Of a stretch of DNA of 64,000 nt, positions 8,928 to 18,134 are shown piece by piece (positions within the stretch are counted from its first letter, which is position 1; each line of letters begins with the position of its first letter). The notes under the pieces are model-generated. The model saw nothing but the letters and a program-made list of their open reading frames with translations. It was not told the origin of the DNA and searched no databases. The translations under genes were made by a program, and so were the position numbers. The stretch comes from Microbacterium gallinarum (GTDB lineage: Bacteria; Actinomycetota; Actinomycetes; Actinomycetales; Microbacteriaceae), in contig NZ_JACSPM010000001.1 of assembly GCF_014837165.1 (NCBI RefSeq), positions 1,198,304 to 1,262,303 of the forward strand, in the 5' to 3' direction.

Positions 8928-9971
8928 ATGAGCACGCGCCGAGCCACCATCTCCGACGTCGCACGCGAGGCGGGCGTCTCGCCGTCGACCGCGTCCGTCG
9001 TCTTCAGCGGCAAGACCAAGGTCTCCGACGCCACGCGCCGCCGGGTGCTCGACGCCGCGTCGGCGCTTGGCTACACCGGACCCGATCCGCGGGCCGCCTC
9101 GCTGCGCCGCGGCCGGTCCGGGATCGTCGGCGTCGTGTTCGAGGAGCACCTCGGCACCGCCTTCCTCGACCCGGTCAAGACGCTCATGATGGACGGCCTC
9201 TCCGACGGAGTCGCCCCGCTCGGCGCCGGCCTCCTGCTGCTGCGCGACACCGAGCCGGACGGCGGCACGTCCCTGACCACCGCGCCGCTCGACGCCGCCG
9301 TCCTCGTGGGCTGCAGCGGCCACCTGCGCCGCTCGCTCGACGCCGTCAAGGCACGCGGCATCCCGGTCGTCGTCATCGAGGGGGATGCCGGCGACGACGT
9401 GCCCCGCATCGGCCTCGACAACCGCGAAGCCCAGCGTCAGGCCGCGAGCCACCTGCGCGCGCTGGGGCACACGCGGGTCGCGATCGTCGCACTGCCGGCA
9501 CGCGCGGGCTGGGAGGGCGGCTGGATCCTCGACGGCACCGCGATCACGGTCGACGTCACGCGCGAGCGTCTCGCCGGGGCCCTGGACGTGTTCCCGGATG
9601 CCGCGGCCTACGCCGCCGCCGGCAGCTTCATCGACGAGGGACTCGCGGCCGGCCGGCTGATCTTCGCCGACCCCGCCGAGCGCCCCACCGCCGTCATCGC
9701 GCAGAGCGATCTGCTCGCAGCGGGGGTGATCCGCGCCGCCGAGGAGGCGGGACTCCGTGTTCCCCAGGACGTCAGCGTGACCGGCTTCGACGGCATCGTG
9801 GTCGACGGGCTCGCGCCGTACGAGCTCACGACTCTCGTGCAGCCCGCGGCCGACAAGGGACGCGCGGCGGGACGCGCCGTGACGGCGATGCTCGACGGCG
9901 ACGGTGCGGCGTCGATCAGCTTCACGTGCGACTTCCGTGAGGGCAACACGACGGGTCCCGCGCCGGCCTGA
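8928..9971 (+). CDS. LacI family transcriptional regulator
   Basis: 347-residue repressor. The N-terminal helix-turn-helix and hinge helix are clear (ISDVAREAGVSPSTASVVF, then RRRVLDAASALGYTGPDPRA). A periplasmic-binding-protein-like effector domain follows (about 62-335), including the family's VTGFDGIVVDGLAPYELTT segment. It probably controls the divergent MFS transporter and itself through the palindrome at 8878-8893. ATG 8928 lies 9 nt past a TACCAT -10 box, so the leader is at most a few bases. The inducer is not predictable. A palindromic repeat follows the stop. Confidence 0.92.
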   Translation: MSTRRATISDVAREAGVSPSTASVVFSGKTKVSDATRRRVLDAASALGYTGPDPRAASLRRGRSGIVGVVFEEHLGTAFLDPVKTLMMDGLSDGVAPLGAGLLLLRDTEPDGGTSLTTAPLDAAVLVGCSGHLRRSLDAVKARGIPVVVIEGDAGDDVPRIGLDNREAQRQAASHLRALGHTRVAIVALPARAGWEGGWILDGTAITVDVTRERLAGALDVFPDAAAYAAAGSFIDEGLAAGRLIFADPAERPTAVIAQSDLLAAGVIRAAEEAGLRVPQDVSVTGFDGIVVDGLAPYELTTLVQPAADKGRAAGRAVTAMLDGDGAASISFTCDFREGNTTGPAPA

Positions 9972-9999
9972 CCCCGCCGCCGCTGCTGCTGCCGTCGGG

Positions 10000-10070
10000 C
10001 GCGAGACATCACGTCTGCGACGAGACGGCGTGCGGATGCGGACGTTTCGTCGCGAATGCGCCGTCTCGCG
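10000..10070. repeat. Extragenic palindrome, family A, copy 1
   Basis: A 71-bp imperfect inverted repeat fills the gap between the lacI stop and the next gene. Outer arms are CGCGAGAC (10000-10007) and GTCTCGCG (10063-10070). Inner arms are GCGACGAGACG (10017-10027) and CGTTTCGTCGC (10043-10053), differing by one G-T pairing. The same layout recurs twice at 59867-60099, so this is a dispersed element rather than a one-off terminator. It lies between two converging genes. Confidence 0.75.
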
Positions 10071-10102
10071 GGTGAGCTCAGGGCGGGCGAGGACCGGGCG
10101 GG

Positions 10103-11650
10103 TCAGGACCGCTGCGGGCCGAGCGTCAGCGTGCGCTCGCCGAAGTCGGCGATCGTGTAGCGGCCGCAGTCGATCAGCTCGGCGCCGTCGAGGGAGGCGC
10201 CGTCGGGCAGGGCGAACGGCACCGACTGGTCGTCGATCACGAGGAACGACACGACGCCGTCCCTGAAGTCGTCGCGGTTGACGAGCCACGCGTAGCCGCG
10301 CAGCTCGTGGTCCACCTGCACGAGGCGCCGAGGGTCGTCGAGGTGCGCCTTGGCGAGCCGGACCGTCCAGAACTGACCGGCTCCGGTGCGGGACGCGGCA
10401 TCCGTCCACTCCACGACGCAGTCGAGATCGGCATCGGGCGCGTTCGCGGCGGACGCGATGCGAGGGATGCCGACGGCCGACGCGACCAGCAGCGCGAGGG
10501 CTGTCGCCCCGGTGAGCACCGGGAGGCCGAGGGGGCGGGCGGTCCGGTGCGGCAGCAGCGCGGGCAGCACCGCGAGGCCGAGCACGGGCGCGAACCCGAT
10601 GGGCTGCAGGTAGCGCGCGGCGTGCGTCCCGAGGACGACGGCACCGACGACGACGAGGACCGGCATCACCCAGCCGCACGCCGCGATGAGGGCCGCGCCG
10701 ACATCGCCCCTCCGGACCAGCAGCACGGACGCCGACACGCACCACACCCAGAGCGCGAACCCGAGCGTCACCCCGAGCACCCCGACGACGGTGCTCGCGC
10801 GCTCGCCGAGGAGGAACGCGTAGTACCCGGCCGACTCGAGCCAGCGCGACGGATCGGCGTAGCCGACGCCGGTGTTCGCGATCATGCCGGCGAGCGGCAG
10901 CCGCAGCACGAGACCCGCGACCGAGCCGCCCACGAGCGCGGCGACCAGCCACACCGCGGTGCGGCGCCGCGACGAGCCACCGCGCCACGCGACGACGGCC
11001 AGCACGGCCACCACAGGAACGACCGCCCACGCCGCGAACAGCGGATTGGTGAGGACGGATGCCGCGCCCACGGCCGACAGGGCCCAGACGTGCAGGCGGC
11101 GTCCGGGCCGATCGATGGTGCGTCGCACGAGTCCGACCGCGAGCACCGAGGCGATCACGGTCGCGCTGTAGTACGTCGTCGTCAGCAGGAGCGACGCCGG
11201 CTCGAGCGCATCCCGGCTCGGCGACGACTCGGTGATCGCGAGCAGTCCGAACCCCGACAGCGCGAGCAGGGCCCCCGCGATCGGCGCGCGCGCCGCGTCG
11301 GCGGCGCCGGCCGCGAGCCGCAGCGCTCCGTACAGCGCGAGCAGCGTGACGATCGCGGCGGTGGCGAGCGTGCCGGCGACGCCCAGCCCGAGCAGCGAGA
11401 GCAGCACGACGAGGGCGCTCTCGGGCAGGAAGAGCACGGTCGACATCGCCCAGTCCTGCGGCTGACCGACCGCGATCGACCGGGCCACGAGCGTCGTGAC
11501 GAGTGAGTCGCCGTCGCGGAAGAGCAGAACCGACCTCGGCCCCGCGGCGACCGCAGCGGTGACCGCGATCGCGATCGCGAGTGCGGCGAGGGCGCCCAGC
11601 ACCTCGCGCGGCCAGCGCGGTGCGCGCGTCACGGCGGGGTCGACGGCCAC
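10103..11650 (-). CDS. Polytopic membrane protein, glycosyltransferase-like topology
   Basis: Conserved hypothetical membrane protein. From GTG 11648-11650 it has 515 residues with about 11 hydrophobic helices and a C-terminal soluble tail of roughly 120 residues (from about 395) containing DLDCVVEWTDAA and LIDCGRYTIADFGERTL. The overall topology, many helices plus a small extracytoplasmic tail, resembles GT-C type membrane glycosyltransferases, but no catalytic motif is certain. The start is uncertain because the frame is open a further 126 nt upstream. It is divergent from the mrp operon. No function is assigned. Confidence 0.65.
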   Translation of the reverse strand: MAVDPAVTRAPRWPREVLGALAALAIAIAVTAAVAAGPRSVLLFRDGDSLVTTLVARSIAVGQPQDWAMSTVLFLPESALVVLLSLLGLGVAGTLATAAIVTLLALYGALRLAAGAADAARAPIAGALLALSGFGLLAITESSPSRDALEPASLLLTTTYYSATVIASVLAVGLVRRTIDRPGRRLHVWALSAVGAASVLTNPLFAAWAVVPVVAVLAVVAWRGGSSRRRTAVWLVAALVGGSVAGLVLRLPLAGMIANTGVGYADPSRWLESAGYYAFLLGERASTVVGVLGVTLGFALWVWCVSASVLLVRRGDVGAALIAACGWVMPVLVVVGAVVLGTHAARYLQPIGFAPVLGLAVLPALLPHRTARPLGLPVLTGATALALLVASAVGIPRIASAANAPDADLDCVVEWTDAASRTGAGQFWTVRLAKAHLDDPRRLVQVDHELRGYAWLVNRDDFRDGVVSFLVIDDQSVPFALPDGASLDGAELIDCGRYTIADFGERTLTLGPQRS

Positions 11651-11696
11651 AGGTCCACTCTCGCACGCCGGGGCGCGGCATCCGCTCGGCTCTCCT

Positions 11697-11749
11697 GTGC
11701 GTTCGGACGACCTTGCGCTCGCCGCTTCGGATGCCCCGCGCGAACGCAC
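11697..11749. repeat. Inverted repeat upstream of the mrp operon
   Basis: Perfect 9-bp arms GTGCGTTCG (11697-11705) and CGAACGCAC (11741-11749) are separated by 35 bp. It lies between the divergent membrane protein and mrpA, immediately before the mrp -10 box. Its layout resembles the other extragenic palindromes in the window, though the arm sequence differs. Confidence 0.5.
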
Positions 11750-11766
11750 CTGCCGTTTCGCCCCGG

Positions 11767-11772
11767 TAGACT
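11767..11772 (+). promoter_or_regulatory. Probable -10 box of the mrp operon
   Basis: TAGACT at 11767-11772 fits the TANNNT -10 form seen elsewhere here. It would give a leader of about 60 nt ending in an AGGAGG ribosome binding site (11827-11832) before mrpA. No convincing -35 hexamer is seen, so regulation by an activator or an extracytoplasmic sigma factor cannot be excluded. Confidence 0.45.
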
Positions 11773-11838
11773 TCACGAGACATCTGATCGCCCGAGCTGC
11801 GCGCGGGAGCCCCCGGCCGACGACATGAGGAGGCCCCC

Positions 11839-14760
11839 ATGCTCCTCATCCTCGGTGCGTTCGCGCTCACGCCCCTCGTGCTCCCGTGGCTGGTCGGCCG
11901 CATCGGCGCCCGCGCCTTCTACGTCGCCGCCGTGCTGCCGCTCGTCGGCCTCGGACACGCCGTGGTCGCGACGCCCGCCGTGCTGGCAGGCGACCCGCCC
12001 TTCGAGTCCTACGACTGGATCTCGCCTCTCGGCATCGAGCTCTCGATGCGGATGGACACCCTCGCGTGGCTCATGACGCTCATCGTCACGGGCGTCGGCG
12101 CGCTCGTGATGATCTACTGCCGCTGGTACTTCCGCGGCAAGAGCGACAACCTCGGCCAGTTCTCCGCCGTGCTGCTCGCCTTCGCCGGCGCCATGTACGG
12201 CCTGGTGCTGACCGACGATCTCGTCGTGCTCGTCATGTTCTGGGAGATCACGAGCATCCTGTCGTACCTGCTCATCGGCTACTACAACCGACGGGCCGCG
12301 AGTCGCCGGGCCGCTCTGCAGGCCCTGCTCGTGACGACGCTCGGCGGCCTCGTCATGCTGGTCGGCGTCGTGCTGCTCGTCGTCGACGCGGGCACCTCGA
12401 GCATCTCGACGATCCTCGCCGAGGCCCCCACCGGCCCGGTCGTCGATGCGGCCCTCGTGCTGCTGCTCGTCGGCGCGCTGAGCAAGTCGGCGATCTTCCC
12501 GTTCCACTTCTGGCTGCCCGGTGCCATGGCCGCGCCGACCCCGGTCAGCGCGTACCTGCACGCCGCTGCCATGGTGAAGGCCGGCATCTACCTGATCGCG
12601 CTCCTCGCGCCGGTGTTCGCGGTGGCGCCGACATGGCGCCCGATCGTGATCTCGCTCGGCGTCTTCACGATGCTGATGGCGGGCTTCCAGGCGCTCCGCG
12701 AGACCGACCTCAAGCGCATCCTCGCGTTCGGGACGGTCAGCCAGCTCGGGCTCCTGGCCGTCGTGCTGGGTTTCGGCACGCGCGACACCGCGCTCGCCGG
12801 ACTCGCGCTTCTGCTCAGCCACGCCCTGTTCAAGTCGGCGCTGTTCCTCGTCGTCGGCGTGATCGACCGCCAGCTCTCGACGCGTGACATCGCGGAGCTG
12901 AGCGGCGTCGGCCGGCAGGCGCCCGTCATGGCGACGTTCTCGTTCATCGCGGTCGCCTCGATGATCGGCATCATCCCGACGATCGGCTTCGTCGCGAAGG
13001 AGGGCGCGCTCACCGCCCTGCTCGACGAGGCGCTCGCCGGCTCGCCCTGGGGCATCGTCGCCTTCGCCGGAGTCGTGCTGGGATCGGTGCTCACGGCGGC
13101 GTACGGCTTCCGCTTCCTGTGGGGCGCGTTCTGGACGAAGAAGGATGCTTCGCGCCAGGCGGTGCCCACGACCGAGTGGCCCGACCCGCCGATCGGTTTC
13201 CTCGGAGCCCCCGTCGTGCTGGCCGCCCTCACGGTCGTGGCCGGCTTCCTCGCGCCGCAGCTCGACGTCGCGTTCGCGGGCTACGCCGACCGGGCGCCCG
13301 CCGGTGCGGCGGAGCATCCCGCCCATCTCGCGCTCTGGCACGGCTTCGAGCCGGCGCTGTGGGTCTCGCTCGGCACGATCGCGGTCGGCGCCGTCGTGTT
13401 CTGGCTGACGGCCCGTGCCGGATGGTCGAAGCGGATGCTGCCGTTCACGGCGGCCGATGTCTACAACAGCGTCCTCCGCGGCATCGCCCGGCTCTCGGTG
13501 ATCACGACGAGCTTCACCCAGCGGGGTTCGCTGCCCGTCTACGTCGGGACGATCTTCGTGGTGTTCGTCGCAGCCGAGGGCACCGCGCTGTTCGCGAGCC
13601 CGGCCTGGCGGGCGGAGCTCGACCTGTTCCAGACGCCGACGCAGCTCGTCGTCGCCCCGATCATGATCGTGGCCGGGCTGGTCGCGGTACGGGCGCGCAA
13701 GCGCTACACCGGCGTCGTGCTGGTCTCGGCGACGGGTCTGGGCATGGTGATGCTCTTCGCGACGAGCGGCGCCCCCGACCTCGCACTCACGCAGATCCTC
13801 GTCGAGACGGTGACGCTGGTCGCCTTCGCGCTGGTGCTGCGGCGGATCCCCGCACGCCTCGGCGAGCACAACGCCTCGGTGTGGCCGGTGGCGCGTGCCG
13901 TGCTCGGCGCCGCCGTCGGCGCGACGATGGCGGCGGTCGCCCTGGTGGCGACCTCGGCGCGCAGCACGAAGCCGATCTCGGAGCGCTTCCCCGAGCTCGC
14001 GTACGAGCTCGGCCACGGCAAGAACGTCGTGAACGTCGCACTCGTCGACCTGCGCGGCTGGGACACCATGGGCGAGCTGTCGGTGCTCATCCTCGCCGCC
14101 ACCGGTGTGGCATCCCTCGTCTTCGTCACCCACCGTGCCGACACCTGGTCGCGCGTCATCGCGCCGCTCCCCGCGGCCGCCGCGCGCACCCGCCGGCCGC
14201 TCGTCGAGACAGCCGAGGGTGTCAAGCCGCGCGGTTCGGGCGGCGGTCGCATGGCGTGGCTCGTGGGCGGTCAGCGCGTGCGTCCCGAGAACCGCTCGAT
14301 CATGCTCGAGGTGATCGTGCGCATCCTCTTCCACACGATCATCGTCGTCTCGCTGTACCTGCTGTTCGCCGGCCACAACCTGCCCGGCGGCGGCTTCGCG
14401 GGCGGCCTCGTCGCGGGCATGGCGCTGGTCATGCGCTACGTCGCCGGCGGCCGCTACGAGCTCGGCGCTGCGGCGCCCACCGACGCCGGGCGCCTGCTCG
14501 GCATCGGCATGTCGATCGCCGTCGCCTGCGCGGTCGTGCCGCTGTTCGTCGGCGCCTCCCCCCTCACGAGCTTCTTCTTCGAAGCGGACCTCCCGGTCCT
14601 CGGGCACGTGGAGTTCGTCACCTCGACGCTCTTCGACATCGGCGTGTACCTCGTGGTCATCGGCCTCGTGCTCGACGTGCTGCGCAGCCTCGGCGCCGAG
14701 GTGGATCGCCAGGCGCTCGAAGCCGGCGAGGGCCACCGTCCGGAGGTGACCGTCTCATGA
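11839..14760 (+). CDS. mrpA: Na+/H+ antiporter subunit A, MrpA with fused MrpB domain
   Basis: Largest subunit of the multisubunit Mrp cation/proton antiporter, 973 residues. The N-terminal two thirds is the proton-translocating NuoL/NuoN-like core: FWEITSILSYLLIGYY, the lysine in ALSKSAIFPFHFWLPGAM and the ETDLKRILAFGTVSQLG helix are all present. A DUF4040-like MbhD region (about 600-690, LTQILVETVTLVAFALVLRR) follows. The C-terminal 140 residues are a full MrpB/MnhB domain (ILFHTIIVVSLYLLFAGHN, then LPGGGFAGGL). No separate mrpB gene is present, so the fusion supplies it. It overlaps mrpC by four bases (ATGA). AGGAGG at 11827 is its ribosome binding site. Confidence 0.96.
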   Translation: MLLILGAFALTPLVLPWLVGRIGARAFYVAAVLPLVGLGHAVVATPAVLAGDPPFESYDWISPLGIELSMRMDTLAWLMTLIVTGVGALVMIYCRWYFRGKSDNLGQFSAVLLAFAGAMYGLVLTDDLVVLVMFWEITSILSYLLIGYYNRRAASRRAALQALLVTTLGGLVMLVGVVLLVVDAGTSSISTILAEAPTGPVVDAALVLLLVGALSKSAIFPFHFWLPGAMAAPTPVSAYLHAAAMVKAGIYLIALLAPVFAVAPTWRPIVISLGVFTMLMAGFQALRETDLKRILAFGTVSQLGLLAVVLGFGTRDTALAGLALLLSHALFKSALFLVVGVIDRQLSTRDIAELSGVGRQAPVMATFSFIAVASMIGIIPTIGFVAKEGALTALLDEALAGSPWGIVAFAGVVLGSVLTAAYGFRFLWGAFWTKKDASRQAVPTTEWPDPPIGFLGAPVVLAALTVVAGFLAPQLDVAFAGYADRAPAGAAEHPAHLALWHGFEPALWVSLGTIAVGAVVFWLTARAGWSKRMLPFTAADVYNSVLRGIARLSVITTSFTQRGSLPVYVGTIFVVFVAAEGTALFASPAWRAELDLFQTPTQLVVAPIMIVAGLVAVRARKRYTGVVLVSATGLGMVMLFATSGAPDLALTQILVETVTLVAFALVLRRIPARLGEHNASVWPVARAVLGAAVGATMAAVALVATSARSTKPISERFPELAYELGHGKNVVNVALVDLRGWDTMGELSVLILAATGVASLVFVTHRADTWSRVIAPLPAAAARTRRPLVETAEGVKPRGSGGGRMAWLVGGQRVRPENRSIMLEVIVRILFHTIIVVSLYLLFAGHNLPGGGFAGGLVAGMALVMRYVAGGRYELGAAAPTDAGRLLGIGMSIAVACAVVPLFVGASPLTSFFFEADLPVLGHVEFVTSTLFDIGVYLVVIGLVLDVLRSLGAEVDRQALEAGEGHRPEVTVS

Positions 14761-15302
14761 CCGTCTCCGGAGTCCTCATCGTCGTCATGGCGGTGCTCTT
14801 CGCGTGCGGCGTGTACGCGATGCTCGAGCGCAGCCTGACCCGCGTGCTCATCGGCTTCCTGCTGCTAGGCAACGCCGCCAACCTCCTGCTGCTGATCGTG
14901 ATGGGCGAGCCCGGAGTCGCCCCGTTCTTCGGCGCCGCGGCCGATCCCGAGGACATGTCCGACCCGCTCCCGCAGGCGCTGACGCTCACCGCCATCGTCA
15001 TCACGTTCGCCGTGTCGGCTTTCCTCCTCGCCCTGATCTACCGCTCCTGGCAGCTCGGCCAGGCCGACACCGTCGAGGACGACGAAGCCGACCGCGCCGT
15101 GCGCGAGCGCACCGCCGACGTCGACGAGACGATGGACGAGGAGATCGAGATCGAGGACGAGGACGACGACGCGACGACCGACTTCGTGGGGCTCGACACC
15201 TCGCCGATCACGGTGCTCGGCCCGCGCGACTTCGCCGGCCTGCGCGACGACGCGCCCGTCGACCGCCGTCGCACCGAGCGAGAGGACGGTGACGACGCAT
15301 GA
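14757..15302 (+). CDS. mrpC: Na+/H+ antiporter subunit C, MrpC (NuoK-like) with acidic tail
   Basis: NuoK-like small membrane subunit, 181 residues. Three helices occupy about residues 1-100 (LIGFLLLGNAANLLLLI and LTLTAIVITFAVSAFLLAL are diagnostic). Residues about 101-181 form a hydrophilic tail, strongly acidic in its middle (EEIEIEDEDDD), which standard MrpC proteins of about 115 residues lack. The start overlaps mrpA and the stop overlaps mrpD, showing translational coupling. The tail is presumably cytoplasmic and could bind cations or modulate assembly, which is speculation. Confidence 0.94.
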   Translation: MTVSGVLIVVMAVLFACGVYAMLERSLTRVLIGFLLLGNAANLLLLIVMGEPGVAPFFGAAADPEDMSDPLPQALTLTAIVITFAVSAFLLALIYRSWQLGQADTVEDDEADRAVRERTADVDETMDEEIEIEDEDDDATTDFVGLDTSPITVLGPRDFAGLRDDAPVDRRRTEREDGDDA

Positions 15303-16900
15303 TCGGCTTCGCCCCCGCCCTCGTGCCGCTGCTCGTGACGCTGCCCCTGCTGGGCGCGGCCATCGCGCTCATCGCGGGCCGCCACCGCCACACCCAGGTG
15401 GCCGTCTCGGTGACGACCTTCTCGCTCACGACCGTCATCTCGGCGATCCTGCTCTACGTCGTCGACTCGACCGGCGACGCGATCGCCGTGTCGGTGGGCG
15501 GGTGGCCGATCCCGTTCGGCATCGTGCTCTATGTCGATCGGCTCGCAGCCCTGCTCGTGCTCGTCTCGAGCATCGTCCTGCTCGCCGTCCTCCTCTTCTC
15601 GGTCGGCCAGGGCGCGGCCGACGGCGACGATGAGACGCCCGTCTCGATCTTCCACCCGTCGTACCTCATCCTCGCGGCGGGCATCTTCAACGCCTTCATC
15701 GCCGGCGACCTCTTCAATCTCTACGTCGGCTTCGAGATCCTGCTCGTCGCCTCCTACGTGCTGATCACGCTGGGATCGACCGAGTCGCGCATCCGCACCG
15801 GCGTGGTCTACATCGTCGTGTCGCTCGTGTCGTCGATCCTGTTCCTCGCGTCGATCGCGATGATCTACGGCGCCCTCGGCACCGTGAACATGGTGCAGAT
15901 CTCGGAGCGAATGGGGGAGCTGCCGCAGGAGACCCAGCTCGTCCTGCACCTCATGCTGCTGCTCGCCTTCAGCATCAAGGCCGCCGTCTTCCCGCTGTCG
16001 TTCTGGCTGCCCGACTCGTACCCGACCGCGCCCGCACCCGTCACGGCGGTGTTCGCCGGCCTGCTGACCAAGGTCGGCGTGTACGCGATCATCCGCACCG
16101 AGACCGAGCTCTTCCTCGACAACGACGTCAACCAGCTGCTGCTGTGGGTGGCCCTGGCGACGATGATCGTCGGCGTGCTCGGTGCCGTGGCACAGGCGGA
16201 GCTCAAGCGCATCCTGTCGTTCACGCTGGTGAGCCACATCGGCTACATGATCTTCGGGCTCGCGATCGCGACGCCCGCGGCGATCGGCGCGACGATCTAC
16301 TACATGGTCCACCACATCGTGGTGCAGACGACGCTGTTCCTCGCCGTCGGACTCGTCGAGCGCCGGGCCGGAAGCACCTCGATCCTCCGCGTGAAGGGCT
16401 TGATGAAGGCTGCGCCGGTGATCGCGGTGCTCTACTTCATCCCCGCGGTGAACCTCGGCGGTCTGCCGCCCTTCTCGGGGTTCATCGGCAAGTTCGCGCT
16501 CTTCGACGCCGCCGCCGAGGTGGGAACGCCGATCATGATCGTGCTCATCGTGGGCGGCATCGTCACCTCGCTCCTCACGCTCTATGCGCTGATGCGCGCA
16601 TGGAACCTCTCGTTCTGGCGCGAGGAGGACGACTCGGCCGAGACCGAGGCGCGCATCTCGTACCTGGGCGCATCGCCGAGCGGAGTGAACACCGAGCGCC
16701 GGGTCATCCCGAGGATCATGACGGCCTCGACGGCGGGGATGGTGGCCGTGACCGTCGCGCTGACGATCTTCGCGGGACCGCTCTACGACGTGTGCACCCG
16801 CATCGGCGCGGCCCTGCTCGAACCGGTCACGCTCGTGCAGCTCGAAGAGCAGCGCGAGGTCAGCACCGGCGTCGACGACGGGGAGGTGGTGCTGCCGTGA
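15299..16900 (+). CDS. mrpD: Na+/H+ antiporter subunit D, MrpD
   Basis: NuoN/NuoM-like proton-translocating subunit, 533 residues with about 14 helices. Characteristic motifs are LYVGFEILLVASYVLITLG (conserved glutamate of helix 5), the lysine in SIKAAVFPLSFWLPDSYP, and AELKRILSFTLVSHIGYM with a second conserved lysine. LPPFSGFIGKFALF marks the helix 12 region. Together with MrpA it forms the two antiporter-like channels of the complex. ATGA overlaps on both sides couple it to mrpC and mrpE. Confidence 0.96.
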   Translation: MIGFAPALVPLLVTLPLLGAAIALIAGRHRHTQVAVSVTTFSLTTVISAILLYVVDSTGDAIAVSVGGWPIPFGIVLYVDRLAALLVLVSSIVLLAVLLFSVGQGAADGDDETPVSIFHPSYLILAAGIFNAFIAGDLFNLYVGFEILLVASYVLITLGSTESRIRTGVVYIVVSLVSSILFLASIAMIYGALGTVNMVQISERMGELPQETQLVLHLMLLLAFSIKAAVFPLSFWLPDSYPTAPAPVTAVFAGLLTKVGVYAIIRTETELFLDNDVNQLLLWVALATMIVGVLGAVAQAELKRILSFTLVSHIGYMIFGLAIATPAAIGATIYYMVHHIVVQTTLFLAVGLVERRAGSTSILRVKGLMKAAPVIAVLYFIPAVNLGGLPPFSGFIGKFALFDAAAEVGTPIMIVLIVGGIVTSLLTLYALMRAWNLSFWREEDDSAETEARISYLGASPSGVNTERRVIPRIMTASTAGMVAVTVALTIFAGPLYDVCTRIGAALLEPVTLVQLEEQREVSTGVDDGEVVLP

Positions 16901-17496
16901 GCCAACCGGTCGACACCGTCCCACCCGGCGGCAAGCGGATGCTGCTGACGCAGCTCTGGCGTCAGCTGCCGTTCTTCCTCTGGCTCATCGCGCTGTGGAT
17001 GCTGCTCTGGGGGCAGTTCACCTGGGTGGCGTTCCTCACCGGGCTGATCGTCGCGATCTTCGTGACGCGCATCTTCCGCCTGCCGCCGGTCGAGCTCTCG
17101 GGCCGCGTGAACGTGTGGTTCGGCGCGATCTTCGTGCTCGCGTTCCTCGCCGCCCTGGTGCGCGGATCGCTGACCGTCGCCGCTCAGGTGCTCGACTTCC
17201 GGCGGCAGCCGGGGACGGCCATCATCGCGGTGCCGATGGTCACCGACGACGACCTGATCATGACGCACACGGGGGTCACCGCCTCGCTCATCCCCGGCTC
17301 GCTCATCGTCGAGACCGACCGCGACCGCCGCATCCTGTACCTTCACGTGATCGGCGTCCGGAGTGCACGGGACGTCGAGCGGCAGCGGGAGAGCGTGCAC
17401 ATGTGGGAGCGCCGCATCGTCATGGCGGTCGGCTCGCGCGCGCAGGTGGCGGCAGTGCGAGCGGATGCCGCGTCCCGCACCGGAGGTGCTTCGTGA
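16897..17496 (+). CDS. mrpE: Na+/H+ antiporter subunit E, MrpE
   Basis: MnhE-type membrane subunit of 199 residues with GTG start (16897) overlapping the mrpD stop. Hydrophobic helices occupy about residues 25-60 and 75-95, followed by a cytosolic domain with the family features VPMVTDDDLIMTHTGVTASL, IPGSLIVETD and ILYLHVIG. MrpE is needed for a stable complex. The larger overlapping open frame upstream in the same frame is not coding. GTGA couples it to mrpF. Confidence 0.94.
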   Translation: MSQPVDTVPPGGKRMLLTQLWRQLPFFLWLIALWMLLWGQFTWVAFLTGLIVAIFVTRIFRLPPVELSGRVNVWFGAIFVLAFLAALVRGSLTVAAQVLDFRRQPGTAIIAVPMVTDDDLIMTHTGVTASLIPGSLIVETDRDRRILYLHVIGVRSARDVERQRESVHMWERRIVMAVGSRAQVAAVRADAASRTGGAS

Positions 17497-17762
17497 ACGT
17501 TCTGCTGCTGGCCATCTACGTCGTGTTCGGCGTCGCCGCGCTGCTCACGGTGTGGCGCATCATCATCGGACCATCGATCCTCGACCGGGCCGTGGCATCC
17601 GATGTGCTCCTGACCGAGGTGATGTGCGTGCTCGGCGCGGAGATGGCGATCAACCACCACACCCGCACGCTGCCGGTGCTGCTGATCATCGCCGCCGTCG
17701 GAGTGTTCGGGTCGATCTCGATCGCCCGGTTCGTCGCCCGAAGGGACAACGCACAGCGATGA
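17493..17762 (+). CDS. mrpF: Na+/H+ antiporter subunit F, MrpF
   Basis: 89-residue membrane subunit with three helices. The family motif IGPSILDRAVASDVL and the conserved aspartates are present. MrpF is implicated in cation, including cholate, handling in Bacillus. GTG start at 17493 overlaps the mrpE stop; the stop overlaps the mrpG ATG by four bases. Confidence 0.93.
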   Translation: MNVLLLAIYVVFGVAALLTVWRIIIGPSILDRAVASDVLLTEVMCVLGAEMAINHHTRTLPVLLIIAAVGVFGSISIARFVARRDNAQR

Positions 17763-18121
17763 CCATCGATGCCTGGCTGGACCTCTCCGCGCTGATCCTG
17801 ATCCTCGCGGGGGCGATCCTGTGCCTCACCGCCGCAATCGGTCTGCTGCGGTTCCGCGACGTGCTCACGCGCCTGCACGCGGCGACCAAGCCCCAGGTGC
17901 TCGGCCTCATCCTCATCTGCATCGCGATCGCGCTGTCGCTGCGGTCGTGGCCGGTCGTCGCGTTCCTGCTGCCGATCGTGCTCATCCAGCTCGCGACCGC
18001 ACCGCTGTCGGCGCACATGGTCGGCCGTCAGGCCTACCGCAACGGCACCATCGACGAGCCGAATCTGATCGTCGACGAGCTGGCCGACTCGCGTCGCACC
18101 CCGCCCGCGGCCGGCGGCTGA
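17759..18121 (+). CDS. mrpG: Na+/H+ antiporter subunit G, MrpG
   Basis: Last gene of the mrpACDEFG operon, 120 residues, three helices. The diagnostic GLLRFRDVLTRLHAATKPQV motif is complete at about residues 27-47. The C-terminal tail after the third helix is hydrophilic (NLIVDELADSRRTPPA). The operon is followed directly by a short GC-rich tandem repeat and a converging gene. Confidence 0.94.
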   Translation: MTIDAWLDLSALILILAGAILCLTAAIGLLRFRDVLTRLHAATKPQVLGLILICIAIALSLRSWPVVAFLLPIVLIQLATAPLSAHMVGRQAYRNGTIDEPNLIVDELADSRRTPPAAGG

Positions 18122-18134
18122 GCTCCACGCGCGG

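Noticed and set aside
11773-14736. 987-codon open frame antisense to mrpA
   Set aside because: Its composition is that of a shadow of a high-GC gene on the other strand (His, Asp, Arg and Glu rich); the + strand encodes a textbook MrpA/B.
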